A stretch of 31,989 nucleotides of DNA from JALUZX01 sp964561605. GTDB taxonomy: Bacteria; Planctomycetota; UBA1135; JALUZX01. Positions within the stretch are counted from its first letter, which is position 1; each line of letters starts with the position of its first letter. Location of the stretch: the NCBI GenBank assembly GCA_964561605.1, contig CAZLQD010000031.1:1-31989 (forward strand), given 5' to 3'. The notes below the pieces were generated by a model. The model saw only the letters and a program-made list of their open reading frames with translations, made no database searches and was not told the DNA's origin. The translations under genes and the position numbers were made by a program. Of the stretch, positions 8,947 to 16,957 are shown in pieces.

Positions 8947-10641
8947 GTGCCGCCTAGGAAACTCCTCGGGCAGGTGTTGAAGTCCCTGGGGCTGGTGAAC
9001 GAGGCCCACATCCAGGAGGCCCTTGCCCTCCAGGCCCAGGAGGGCGGACTGATCGGCGAGATCCTGGTCCGCCAGGGGGTGCTGGACTCGAAGGGCCTTG
9101 CCCGGGGGCTTGCGGCCCAGGCGGGCCTCCCCTTCCTGGACGTGGAGGGTCTCCAGGTCCCCCGGGAGATCCTTTCCCTGGTGGACGGCTCCACGGCCCG
9201 GGTCTTCCTGGTCCTTCCGGTGAAGCGCGAAGGGAACGTCCTGACCGTGGCCCTGGCCGATCCGGCCAACCTCTCCGTCCTGGACGACCTGGCCTTCACG
9301 ACGGGGCTGAAGGTGGAAGGGGTCGTGGCCGAGCCCAAGGCCCTGGAGGAGGCGATCCGCCGGTTCTACCCGGAAGAGCGGGTCCTGGAGGAGAGGCCCG
9401 CCAGCAAGGTCATGGAGGAGATCAAGGAGGGGGCCCTCTCTTTGGACACGAGCGACCCCCTGGCCGCCGCCCAGGCGGGTCCCGTGGTGAAGCTCCTCAA
9501 CTACATCCTCCTCCAGGCCATCCAGGACAAGGCATCGGACATCCACCTGGAGCCCTTCGAGAACGACTTCAAAGTCCGCTACAGGGTGGACGGGGTCCTC
9601 TACGAGATGGAGGCTCCTCCCTACCACCTGGCCGTTCCCCTCATCTCCCGGGTGAAGGTCCTGGCCAACCTGGACATCGCCGAGACCCGCTTTCCCCAGG
9701 ACGGGAGGATCCAGGTCAACCTGGCGGGCCGCTCGGTGGACCTTCGCGTTTCCACCCTTCCCACCATGTTCGGCGAATCCTGCGTCCTCCGGGTCCTGGA
9801 CCGGTCTGTCGTCTCCCTGGACCTGGACAACCTGGGCCTGCGCCCCAGGGAACTGGGGGAGATCGAAAGGCTCATCGGCCTTCCCCACGGCATCATCCTG
9901 GTGACGGGACCCACGGGGTCCGGGAAGACCACCACTCTCTACGCCGCCTTGAACAAGGCCAACGAGGAGGGGGTGAAGATCATCACCACCGAGGACCCGG
10001 TGGAGTACGACCTGGACGGGATCATCCAGGTGCCGGTGAACGAAGAGATCGGCGTGACCTACGCCAAGGTGCTCCGCACGATCCTCCGCCAGGATCCGGA
10101 CAAGATCCTCGTCGGGGAGATCCGGGACCTGGAGACGGCCCAGACCGCCGTGGAGGCGGCCCTCACCGGTCACGTGGTCTTCTCCACTCTCCACACCAAC
10201 GACGCTCCCTCGGCGGTGACCCGGCTGGTGGACATCGGCGTGGAGCCCTACCTCATCTCGGCCACCCTCCAGGCGGTCATCGCCCAGCGGCTGGTCCGCC
10301 GGATCTGCAAGGAGTGCAAAGAGGCCTTCACCCCCGGGGCGGAGGTCCTGGCCGAGCTGGAACTCACCAAGGAGGAGGTGGGGGACAGGCCCTTCTATTA
10401 CGGGAAGGGATGCGACGCCTGCCACCACACGGGCTACCGGGGGCGGACGGGCCTCTTCGAGATCATGATCCTCAACGAGCCCCTGCGCCAGCTCATCCTG
10501 GACCAGGCTCCTCTGGGGAGGTTGCGGGAGGCCGCCAGGGAGCAGGGAATGCGCACCCTCAGGGAATCGGGGCTCCAGGCCATCTTCGACGGGGTCACCA
10601 CCGTGGAGGAGGTGGTCCGGGAGACCTTCCTGGGGGGCTGA
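8947..10641 (+). CDS. GspE/PilB-family assembly ATPase (copy 2)
   Basis: Second assembly ATPase, 564 aa, with the same architecture as copy 1. The N-terminal MshEN-like region (LGQVLKSLGLVNEAHIQEAL) is followed by the motor domain with Walker A GPTGSGKTTTLYAALN near residue 321, Walker B ILVGEIRDLET, the His box FSTLHTNDAPSA and a four-Cys zinc site (CKEC near 454, CDAC near 487). The start is GTG at 8947 with GGGAGG six bases upstream. The close match in the motor domain suggests an old duplication flanking pilT, though copies 1 and 2 differ clearly at the N-terminus. One copy may serve a pilus and the other a secretion system. Confidence 0.93.
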   Translation: MPPRKLLGQVLKSLGLVNEAHIQEALALQAQEGGLIGEILVRQGVLDSKGLARGLAAQAGLPFLDVEGLQVPREILSLVDGSTARVFLVLPVKREGNVLTVALADPANLSVLDDLAFTTGLKVEGVVAEPKALEEAIRRFYPEERVLEERPASKVMEEIKEGALSLDTSDPLAAAQAGPVVKLLNYILLQAIQDKASDIHLEPFENDFKVRYRVDGVLYEMEAPPYHLAVPLISRVKVLANLDIAETRFPQDGRIQVNLAGRSVDLRVSTLPTMFGESCVLRVLDRSVVSLDLDNLGLRPRELGEIERLIGLPHGIILVTGPTGSGKTTTLYAALNKANEEGVKIITTEDPVEYDLDGIIQVPVNEEIGVTYAKVLRTILRQDPDKILVGEIRDLETAQTAVEAALTGHVVFSTLHTNDAPSAVTRLVDIGVEPYLISATLQAVIAQRLVRRICKECKEAFTPGAEVLAELELTKEEVGDRPFYYGKGCDACHHTGYRGRTGLFEIMILNEPLRQLILDQAPLGRLREAAREQGMRTLRESGLQAIFDGVTTVEEVVRETFLGG

Positions 10642-10653
10642 AGGGAGCCCCCC
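10632..10653 (+). terminator. Terminator-like hairpin after the ATPase genes
   Basis: A perfect 8-bp stem (10632-10639 with 10646-10653) with a 6-nt loop overlaps the stop codon of the second assembly ATPase. A C-rich rather than T-rich tract follows, so termination would be weak or factor-assisted. Confidence 0.4.
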
Positions 10654-10728
10654 CCTTCCGCCTCCCCCGGACGCCTCCTTTCCCCGGGGAGGGGCCCTCC
10701 CGGCCGGTGCCCCCCGGGGGGGATCCCC

Positions 10729-10756
10729 TCAAGTCCGTCCCGTTTCGGGCCGATAG
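10729..10756 (+). promoter_or_regulatory. Candidate sigma-28 (FliA) promoter for the flagellar operon
   Basis: GCCGATAG at 10749-10756 matches the enterobacterial sigma-28 -10 box GCCGATAA at 7 of 8 positions. Twelve bases upstream, TCAAGTCC (10729-10736) partly matches the -35 box TAAAGTTT; the usual spacer is 11. The site lies 51 bases before the flgB start in a 166-bp gap. The assignment rests on this consensus only. Confidence 0.45.
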
Positions 10757-10768
10757 GTCCCTTGGCAA

Positions 10769-10784
10769 GGGGGCTTCGGCCCCC
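10769..10784 (+). other. UUCG-tetraloop hairpin in the flgB leader
   Basis: GGGGGC (10769-10774) pairs perfectly with GCCCCC (10779-10784) around a TTCG loop closed by C-G, an exceptionally stable RNA tetraloop hairpin. It ends about ten bases before the flgB ribosome site (AAAGGGA, 10794-10800). It could protect the 5' end of the transcript. Confidence 0.6.
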
Positions 10785-10807
10785 GCAGGCGGCAAAGGGA
10801 TCAAGTC

Positions 10808-11170
10808 ATGGTGGACCTCTATTCCGGGTTCGACTTGTTCGGTCGGTTCCTGGACGTGAGCGCCTTGCGCGCCCGGATGATCGCCCACAACGTGGCCAAC
10901 CAGAACACCCCGGGCTACCGGCGCAAGGACGTGCGCTTCGAGGAATTCCTCCGCCGCGCCATCGACCAGGGCGGGGGAGCCGGGCTCTTCTCCGTCCGGC
11001 CCGAGGTATACGAACCGGCCGGGGGAGTGACCAAGCCGGACGGCAACAACGTGGTCCTCGAGGACGAGATCGCCGAGAACGTCAAGAACGAGATCCTGTT
11101 CCAGGTGGTGGACGAGGCGTTGCGCTGGCGCTTCAGCCTCTACAAGGACGCTTTGATGGAGATGAGGTAG
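10808..11170 (+). CDS. flgB: Flagellar proximal rod protein FlgB
   Basis: Structural protein of the proximal rod crossing the periplasm, 120 aa, close to the usual 110-140. The N-terminal rod-family signature is clear: ALRARMIAHNVANQNTPGYR (about residues 18-37), which forms the conserved export/assembly helix. The C-terminal coiled stretch (EDEIAENVKNEILFQVVDEA) pairs with other rod subunits. ATG start with AAAGGGA seven bases upstream. It is the first gene of the flagellar operon, preceded by the candidate sigma-28 site; flgC begins 4 bp after its stop. Confidence 0.95.
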   Translation: MVDLYSGFDLFGRFLDVSALRARMIAHNVANQNTPGYRRKDVRFEEFLRRAIDQGGGAGLFSVRPEVYEPAGGVTKPDGNNVVLEDEIAENVKNEILFQVVDEALRWRFSLYKDALMEMR

Positions 11171-11174
11171 GAAG

Positions 11175-11600
11175 ATGAGTCTCCAGGGAATGCTGGGCGG
11201 TCTGGACATCGCCGCGTCGGGCCTGGCCGCCGAGAGGCGGCACATGTCGGTGATCACCCAGAACATCGCCATGGCCAACGTGACCCGCACCCTGGAGGGC
11301 GGGCCCTACGTTCGCAAGACCTTGATCTTCCGGGAGGCCCTGGACAGGGCCATGGGGGACGGCCTCGAAGGGGTGGCCGTGGAAGGCCCCGTGGAGGACC
11401 GGCGCGGGGAATTCGTCCGCGTCTTCGACCCGAGCCACCCCGACGCCGACAAGGACGGTTACGTGACCCGGTCCAACGTCAACCTGGTCTATGAGATGCT
11501 CGACCTGGTCATCGCAAGGCGGTCCTACGAGGCGAACGTGGCTACCTTCAGGACCTGGGAAAACCTGGCCAGGAAGTCCATCGAGTTGATGAGGTCCTGA
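11175..11600 (+). CDS. flgC: Flagellar proximal rod protein FlgC
   Basis: Rod protein, 141 aa, normal length. The N-terminal signature is GLDIAASGLAAERRHMSVIT followed by QNIAMANVTRT. The C-terminus carries the FlgC hallmark YVTRSNVNLVYEMLDLVIAR and RRSYEANVATF, in place of the more usual YVxxPNVNxxxEM. ATG start with AGGTAGGAAG directly upstream, 4 bp after flgB; fliE starts 2 bp after its stop. The product stacks with FlgB and FlgF/FlgG in the rod. Confidence 0.95.
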   Translation: MSLQGMLGGLDIAASGLAAERRHMSVITQNIAMANVTRTLEGGPYVRKTLIFREALDRAMGDGLEGVAVEGPVEDRRGEFVRVFDPSHPDADKDGYVTRSNVNLVYEMLDLVIARRSYEANVATFRTWENLARKSIELMRS

Positions 11601-11602
11601 CG

Positions 11603-11917
11603 ATGGATTTTCCGGAACTCCGGATGGAACACCTGAAGAGCCCCCTCGAGCCCGATCCTCTCTCCGAGGGCGCCGGCGGGAGGGGGACCGGCGGGAGGAA
11701 GGGGTTCCTCGGGGAGCTGGAGAAGGCCATCCTCGAGGTGGACGGCCTCCAGAAGCAGGCCGACTCCGCCGTAGTGGGCTTCGCCGCGGGAAAGGTCCAG
11801 GACATCCACACCGTCGCCCTGGCCCTGAAGAAGGCGGAGCTCTCCTTCCGCTTCCTCCTGGCCGTCCGCAGGAAGGTGGTGGAGGCCTACCAGGAACTCA
11901 CGAGGCTCAATGTCTGA
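11603..11917 (+). CDS. fliE: Flagellar hook-basal body protein FliE
   Basis: Links the MS ring (FliF) to the rod; 104 aa, usual size. The first 35 residues are Gly/Pro-rich and variable. From about residue 36 it shows the FliE pattern: LEKAILEVDGLQKQADSAVV, then GKVQDIHTVALALKKAELSF, with the conserved D-I-H-x-V-x-x-A-x-x-K-A. ATG at 11603, 2 bp after flgC, with GATGAGG upstream inside flgC. The position between flgC and fliF is the canonical order. Confidence 0.93.
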   Translation: MDFPELRMEHLKSPLEPDPLSEGAGGRGTGGRKGFLGELEKAILEVDGLQKQADSAVVGFAAGKVQDIHTVALALKKAELSFRFLLAVRRKVVEAYQELTRLNV

Positions 11918-11933
11918 GAAGGGGTGACGAGGA

Positions 11934-13520
11934 ATGCCTGATACGCTGGCGCAGATCCTGGGACAGTTCAAGGAGATCTGGAAGCAGATCTCCCCGGGCC
12001 AGCGCCTGGTCATCCTGTCGGTCCTGGTGGGAGTCCTGGCCCTCCTGGGGGGAGCCGTGTGGTATGGAAGCCGGACCGACCTGGTGCCCCTCGCGGCGGG
12101 CCTCCAGGGGGAGGACCTCAAGAAGGTCCAGGACGTGCTCTCCGCCAAGGGCGTGGAGTGGAAGGCCCAGGGGGACACCATCCTGGTCCCCCGTTCGGAG
12201 ATCTCGGCCATCCGCATGGAGCTGGCCATGAAGGGTGTGGGGCGCACCGGCCAGGGATGGGACCTCCTGGACAAGGTCTCCATTACGGCTCCCAGGTTTC
12301 TCTTCCAGCAGAAGGAGCTCCAGGCCAGGTGCCAGGTCATCGCCGACTCCATCGAGACCATCGACGGCGTGGAGAGCGCCAAGGTCACGGCGGTGGTGCC
12401 CAAGAAGGCCCTCTTCCAGGACGACGCCCGGGTGTCCCGGGTGAAGGCCTCGGTCACGGTCAGGACCCGCCAGGGCGTATCCCTCGCGCCCTACGTCCCG
12501 GCCATCGTGAACCTGGTCTCCGGTGCCATCGAGCGCCTGGAGCCGGAGAACGTCAGGGTCGTGGACGCCCGGACGGGAAAACTCTACACCGGAACCGGTG
12601 CGGCCCAGGGCGGCCTGGCGGCGGGCATGGACAAGGTGCGGTCCTTCACGGAGTACCTGGAGAAGAGGGCCCAGTCCTTCCTGGACAAGGCCCTCGGGCC
12701 GGGCCATTCGGCCGTGATGGTCCACCTGGAGATGGACCTGAAGGCCACCGAGGAGAAGGTGGAGGCCAAGGACCCGGATTCCAAGGTGGTCCTCAAGGAG
12801 AGGTCCTCCTCCATGACCTCCCAGTCTGCGAAGGCCACGGGCGGGGCCCCAGGTGTGGGGAACGCCGCCCTCGGGGGCGGGCTCGGCGGCGGAGGGGTCG
12901 CTCCCGCCTCCGGGCCTTCCAAGTCCCAGGAGGAGAAGGAGAGGGAATACGACTACAAGAAGACGATCCAACTGATCAGGGACCCCGGCGGGAAGATCAC
13001 CAGGATGACCGCCAGCGTCCAGGTGGATTCGGACTTCCTGAAGGAACTTGCCGTGAAATCCCTGGAGCCCGTCCAGGGGAAGGGGAAGAAGGGCGGCCCC
13101 GACCCGGCGGCGGTGAAGAAGGCCGTCCAGGAACAGGTCGCCCGGATCACCCAGGTGGTGGAGGCCGCCGTGGGCTACGACCCCAAGAGGGGGGACCAGG
13201 TGATCGTCGAGGCCGTCCCCTTCGCAAGGCCCGAGGTGGAGGAAGTCTCGACGGGAGGATTTCCTTTGGGACGCATGGTCGGGTACGGCGCCCAGGTCCT
13301 GGGCGCCCTGGTGGTCCTCCTCTTCCTCAGGGGGCTCCTCAGGAACAGCCAGAAGCCTCTCCTGGAACCCGTGACCTCCGCCGTGGGGAGCAAGGAGGAG
13401 AAGTCCCGTGTGGATCCCGCCGTGGAGCGCAAGCGCCTGAGGAGGGAGATCGAGAGAACCGTCGCCGAGGACCCGGGGGCCGTGGGGCGCCTCCTCGTGG
13501 GATGGCTCCAGGAGAAGTGA
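11934..13520 (+). CDS. fliF: Flagellar MS-ring protein FliF
   Basis: Forms the MS ring in the inner membrane, the platform for rod, C-ring and export gate; 528 aa. A membrane helix at about residues 23-44 (RLVILSVLVGVLALLGGAVW) is followed by the YscJ/FliF ring-building domains (VPLAAGLQGEDLKKVQDVL, then LEPENVRVVDARTG). A Gly-rich insert lies near residues 303-325. A second membrane helix sits at about 443-465. The C-terminal tail (ERKRLRREIERTVAEDPGAV) is the FliG-binding segment. ATG with GGGGTGACGAGGA upstream; fliG starts 1 bp after the stop. Confidence 0.96.
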   Translation: MPDTLAQILGQFKEIWKQISPGQRLVILSVLVGVLALLGGAVWYGSRTDLVPLAAGLQGEDLKKVQDVLSAKGVEWKAQGDTILVPRSEISAIRMELAMKGVGRTGQGWDLLDKVSITAPRFLFQQKELQARCQVIADSIETIDGVESAKVTAVVPKKALFQDDARVSRVKASVTVRTRQGVSLAPYVPAIVNLVSGAIERLEPENVRVVDARTGKLYTGTGAAQGGLAAGMDKVRSFTEYLEKRAQSFLDKALGPGHSAVMVHLEMDLKATEEKVEAKDPDSKVVLKERSSSMTSQSAKATGGAPGVGNAALGGGLGGGGVAPASGPSKSQEEKEREYDYKKTIQLIRDPGGKITRMTASVQVDSDFLKELAVKSLEPVQGKGKKGGPDPAAVKKAVQEQVARITQVVEAAVGYDPKRGDQVIVEAVPFARPEVEEVSTGGFPLGRMVGYGAQVLGALVVLLFLRGLLRNSQKPLLEPVTSAVGSKEEKSRVDPAVERKRLRREIERTVAEDPGAVGRLLVGWLQEK

Positions 13521-13521
13521 C

Positions 13522-14538
13522 ATGGAGTTGACGGCCTGCCAGAAAGTCGCCTGCCTCCTTCTCTCGTTGGACCGGGAGCTCTCGGGGAAGATCCTCCGGA
13601 CCATGCGGGATGAGGACGTCCACGCCGTCACCCTGGCCATGAAGGACCTGGAGGAGATCGCCCTGGACGACGCCACGGTGAACGAGATCCTCCGGGAGAC
13701 GGTGGAGCGGTTGAGGAAGGGCGGGCTGGCCCTGGGGGACGTGGGCCCGGCCATGAAGGAGGTCCTGGCCCACGCCTTCGGCCCCCAGCGTTCCCAGGAG
13801 GTGGTGGAGCAGGTGGAGAGGGAGACCCTCTCCAAGTGGCCCTTCGCCCGCTTCGAGGCCATGCCCGCCCAGGACCTGCTTCGGCTCCTGGAGGGGGAAC
13901 ACCCCCAGATCGTGGCGGTCTTCCTGGCTCACCTGGACCCGGCCAAGGCGGGGGAGGTCCTCTCCCTCTTTCCCGAGGAGGCCAGGCCCGACCTGGTGGG
14001 AAGGATCGCCACCCTGGACCGGACGCCGCCGGACGTGCTCCAGCGGGTCATCAAGGTCCTGCAGACCAAGGTGAAGTCCCTCGGCGTGGCGGGCAACCTG
14101 GGGCAGAAGGACCCCAACGCCTGGGTGAAGGCGGCGGCCCAGATCCTGAACAACATGGAGGGGGCCGTGGAGAAGGAGATCCTTTCCGTCGTAGCGGAAA
14201 AGGACCGGGACGTGGCCGACAGGATCCGGGAGGAGATGTTCACCTTCGACGACCTGGCCGACCTGGACAAGAGGGCCATGCAGAAGCTTCTCGGAGGGGT
14301 GGACACCCGGGTCCTGGCCTACGCCCTCAAGGCCTGCGACACCCGGACGGAGGAGAACATCTTCAACAACCTTTCCAAGCGGGCCCGGGAGATGGTCCTG
14401 GAGGAACGGGATTCCCTGGGACCGGTCCCCCTCTCGGAGGTCCTGGACGCCCAGAAGGAGATCCTCGGGGTGGTCCGGCAGATGATGGAAACGGGCGAGA
14501 TCAAGGTGAGCCGCGGTGGTGCCACCCAGTTGGTCTGA
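13522..14538 (+). CDS. fliG: Flagellar motor switch protein FliG
   Basis: C-ring rotor component that contacts FliF, FliM and the MotA stator; 338 aa, usual length. The N-terminal FliF-binding domain begins QKVACLLLSLDRELSGKIL. The middle domain has the EHPQ motif (LEGEHPQIVAVFLAHLDP, near residue 119). The C-terminal torque domain contains MFTFDDLADLDKRAMQKLL and the charged helix ALKACDTRTEENIFNNLSKR. ATG at 13522; the last 23 bases overlap the proposed fliH start. Confidence 0.97.
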   Translation: MELTACQKVACLLLSLDRELSGKILRTMRDEDVHAVTLAMKDLEEIALDDATVNEILRETVERLRKGGLALGDVGPAMKEVLAHAFGPQRSQEVVEQVERETLSKWPFARFEAMPAQDLLRLLEGEHPQIVAVFLAHLDPAKAGEVLSLFPEEARPDLVGRIATLDRTPPDVLQRVIKVLQTKVKSLGVAGNLGQKDPNAWVKAAAQILNNMEGAVEKEILSVVAEKDRDVADRIREEMFTFDDLADLDKRAMQKLLGGVDTRVLAYALKACDTRTEENIFNNLSKRAREMVLEERDSLGPVPLSEVLDAQKEILGVVRQMMETGEIKVSRGGATQLV

Positions 14539-15145
14539 GAAGATCCGTTTCCCCGGGCCCCTGGCCGGCGTCCACCTGGCCGGGCCGAGGATGGGTGTCA
14601 CCCAGGAGGAGATCCTGGCCTTCCTCCGGGACAGGCACGCCCGGGAGGAGTTGGTCCGGAGGCAGGAGGAGGACCTCCGCTTCGCCCGCCGGGTCCTGGA
14701 GGAGATCGAATCGGCCCTCGCCGGGATCCGGCGGGAGGTGGCGGAGAGGCTGGAGGAGTGGAAGCCCTTCCTCGTGGAGCTGGCCCTGAAGGTGGCCGAG
14801 AGGGTGCTCCACACGGCGCTGGAGAGGGGGGACTACGACCTGGCCCCCCTCGTCTCGGACCTCCTGGAGAGGGCGAAGAACGCCTCCACCGGCGGAGGAA
14901 TCCTCGTAACCGTAAACCCGGCGGACCTCTCGGTCCTGGTGGAGCGGCTCTCCTCCCTGGGCGAGGCCGGGATGGATCCCTCTGTCCGGTTCGAGGCCTC
15001 CCCGTCCGTTCCCAGGGGCGGATGCCGGGTGACCACCGAGGAGGGGAGGATCTCCTTCGATCCCCAGGAATTCTTCGAGGCCGTATCAGGCGCCGTGAGA
15101 GAGGAGCTCGTGCCGGATGACCCTTCGGCTGGACCGGTTGGATGA
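14516..15145 (+). CDS. fliH: Flagellar export ATPase regulator FliH
   Basis: Binds and restrains FliI and tethers it to the C-ring through FliN; 209 aa from GTG at 14516. The N-terminal half is a Glu/Arg-rich helix (REELVRRQEEDLRFARRVLE). The C-terminal half resembles the FliH/HrpE domain: FLVELALKVAERVLHTALE, then a segment related to VxxDxxLxxGGCxVxTxxGxxD (PRGGCRVTTEEGRISFDPQ). The start is chosen because AAGGTGA lies seven bases upstream, although it overlaps fliG by 23 bp. A later start at about 14591 (ATG) would remove 25 residues of low conservation. The fliI start overlaps its end by 29 bp. Confidence 0.88.
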   Translation: MVPPSWSEKIRFPGPLAGVHLAGPRMGVTQEEILAFLRDRHAREELVRRQEEDLRFARRVLEEIESALAGIRREVAERLEEWKPFLVELALKVAERVLHTALERGDYDLAPLVSDLLERAKNASTGGGILVTVNPADLSVLVERLSSLGEAGMDPSVRFEASPSVPRGGCRVTTEEGRISFDPQEFFEAVSGAVREELVPDDPSAGPVG

Positions 15146-16445
15146 ACGGATCGCCTCCCTCAGGCCCGGGAAGGCCGAGGGGAAGATCGTCTCCGTGACG
15201 GGTGTGACCATGACGGCCACGGGCCTGGAGGCCGTCATGGGCGAAGTCTGCAGGGTCCAGGGGCTGCACGACCGCATCCTGGCCGAAGTGGTGGGTTTCC
15301 GCGAGGGCCGCTCCCTCCTGATGCCCCTGGGCGAGGTTGGGGGCATAGGGCCCGGGGCCAAGGTGGTGGGCCTGGGACGGCCCCTCCAGGTTCGGGTGGG
15401 AGAGGGTCTCCTGGGAAGGGTCGTGGACGGCCTGGGAAGGCCCCTGGACGGAAGACCCCTTCCCCCGGGCAGGGACGCCCCGGTCTTCCGGGAGGCCCCC
15501 CCGGCCCTGGACCGGGCCCCCATCCGGGAGCCCCTGGCCACGGGGGTCTCCAGCATCGACGGCTTCCTCACCGTCGGGAGGGGCCAGAGGATGGGGATCT
15601 TCGCCGGGTCGGGCGTGGGGAAGAGCACCCTCCTGGGGATGGTCTCCCGGGAGGCCGAGGCGGACGTGAACGTGATCGTCCTTGTGGGGGAGCGGGGCCG
15701 GGAGGTCCGGGCCTTCCTGGAGGACGTCCTCGGCCCGGAGGGTTTGCGCCGGTCCGTAGTCGTAGTGGCGACCTCCGACGCCGCTCCCCTGCTCCGGTTC
15801 AAGGCGCCCCTGACGGGGGTCACCCTGGCCGAGTCCTTCCGGGAGAAGGGAAAGGACGTCCTGCTCATCATGGATTCGGTGACCCGTTTCGCCTTCGCCG
15901 CCAGGGAGATCGGCCTCGCCGTGGGGGAGCCTCCCACCATGAGGGGATACCCTCCCTCCCTCTTCGCCCAGCTTCCCCGCCTGGTGGAGAGGATGGGCAC
16001 CGACAGGAAGGGGTCCATCACGGGGCTCATCACCGTCCTCGTGGAAGGGGACGACATGAACGAGCCCGTTGCCGACACCATGAGGTCCCTTTTGGACGGC
16101 CACATCGTCCTCTCCCGGGAGATCGCCGCCATGGGGCGCTACCCGGCGGTGGACGTTCTCCGCTCGGTGAGCCGGACCATGGACCGGGTTGTGGACCGGG
16201 ACCACCTCCAGGCCGCCCTGGCCCTGAGGGAGGTCCTGGCCCTCTACGAGGAGAACCGGGACCTGGTCCAGGTGGGGGCCTACAAGTCGGGCTCCGATCC
16301 CAGGCTGGACGCCGCCCTGGAGAGGATCGATGCGGTCCACGCCCTCCTGCGCCAGGGAGTGGAGGAGAAGCGCCCCTTCGACCAGACCCGGGAGGTGATG
16401 CTCCGGCTGGCCGGGGGGGAATCCCCCTCCACGCCGGGGGCCTGA
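15117..16445 (+). CDS. fliI: Flagellum-specific export ATPase FliI
   Basis: Hexameric ATPase of the flagellar type III export apparatus; 442 aa, normal length. F1-beta-like motifs are complete: Walker A FAGSGVGKSTLLGMVSREAE (near residue 162), the segment ALVGERGREV-like VLVGERGREVRAFLEDVLGP, Walker B VLLIMDSVTRFAFAAREIGL and the FliI motif EPPTMRGYPPSLFAQLPRLV. The C-terminus has YKSGSDPRLDAALERIDAV. The ATG at 15117 lies inside fliH, with AGGAG about nine bases upstream, suggesting translational coupling. fliJ follows after 59 bp. Confidence 0.97.
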   Translation: MTLRLDRLDERIASLRPGKAEGKIVSVTGVTMTATGLEAVMGEVCRVQGLHDRILAEVVGFREGRSLLMPLGEVGGIGPGAKVVGLGRPLQVRVGEGLLGRVVDGLGRPLDGRPLPPGRDAPVFREAPPALDRAPIREPLATGVSSIDGFLTVGRGQRMGIFAGSGVGKSTLLGMVSREAEADVNVIVLVGERGREVRAFLEDVLGPEGLRRSVVVVATSDAAPLLRFKAPLTGVTLAESFREKGKDVLLIMDSVTRFAFAAREIGLAVGEPPTMRGYPPSLFAQLPRLVERMGTDRKGSITGLITVLVEGDDMNEPVADTMRSLLDGHIVLSREIAAMGRYPAVDVLRSVSRTMDRVVDRDHLQAALALREVLALYEENRDLVQVGAYKSGSDPRLDAALERIDAVHALLRQGVEEKRPFDQTREVMLRLAGGESPSTPGA

Positions 16446-16504
16446 AATGCCGATGACAAGGGAGTGTCCTTTCCCCAGGAAGGAAGGACGGGAGGTCCTG
16501 GACC

Positions 16505-16957
16505 TTGCGGAAGTTTCGTTTTCGCCTCGACCGTGTTCTGCGCCTGAAGCAGCGGGCGGAGAAGGCGGCCAGGATGGAACTGGGGCGGGCCCTTTCCGCC
16601 CTCAACGCCGCCCGGATCGGCCTGGAGAACTCCGAGAGGGCCTGTTCCCTCCTGGAGGAGGAAGAGATGCGCCTCACCGCCCGGGGCAGGACGGGAGCCC
16701 TTCCCCTCCAGAAGGCCCTGCTGGACTACGCCAGGCGTTTCCGGGAGAAGGCCGCCGAGGAGGTGGCCGCCGCCGAGGCGGGCCTGGAGAGGGCCCGGGC
16801 CGCCTGGCGGGAGGCGCGCAAGGAGGCCCGGTCCCTGGAATTGTTGAGGGAGCGGGCCTTCCGGACCTGGCAGGAGGAAACCTGGAGGGAGGAAGCCCGG
16901 GAGCTGGACGAGATCGGCAGGCTCCGTTTCCTCGCTAGGAGGTCGGAAGAAAGATGA
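16505..16957 (+). CDS. fliJ: Flagellar export chaperone FliJ
   Basis: Coiled-coil protein of the export ATPase complex, equivalent to the F1 gamma stalk; 150 aa, family size. It starts FRFRLDRVLRLKQRAEKAAR, the usual FliJ N-terminus, and is almost entirely charged helix. The start is TTG at 16505 with GGGAGG about ten bases upstream; no in-frame ATG lies near. The stop overlaps the next start (ATGA at 16954). Sequence alone is low-complexity, but the position after fliI and the N-terminal motif make the call secure. Confidence 0.9.
   Translation: MRKFRFRLDRVLRLKQRAEKAARMELGRALSALNAARIGLENSERACSLLEEEEMRLTARGRTGALPLQKALLDYARRFREKAAEEVAAAEAGLERARAAWREARKEARSLELLRERAFRTWQEETWREEARELDEIGRLRFLARRSEER

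Noticed and set aside
6043..10428. A 1461-codon open frame on the minus strand opposite the three ATPase genes
   Set aside because: It is antisense to three proteins with complete catalytic motifs. Long antisense frames are expected in GC-rich DNA because stop codons are rare. The translation is His/Gly/Asp/Leu-rich and shows no domain.
10761..10785. Sigma-54 promoter (TGGCA...GC) before flgB
   Set aside because: TGGCAA is present, but no GC-containing -12 element stands at the required spacing.
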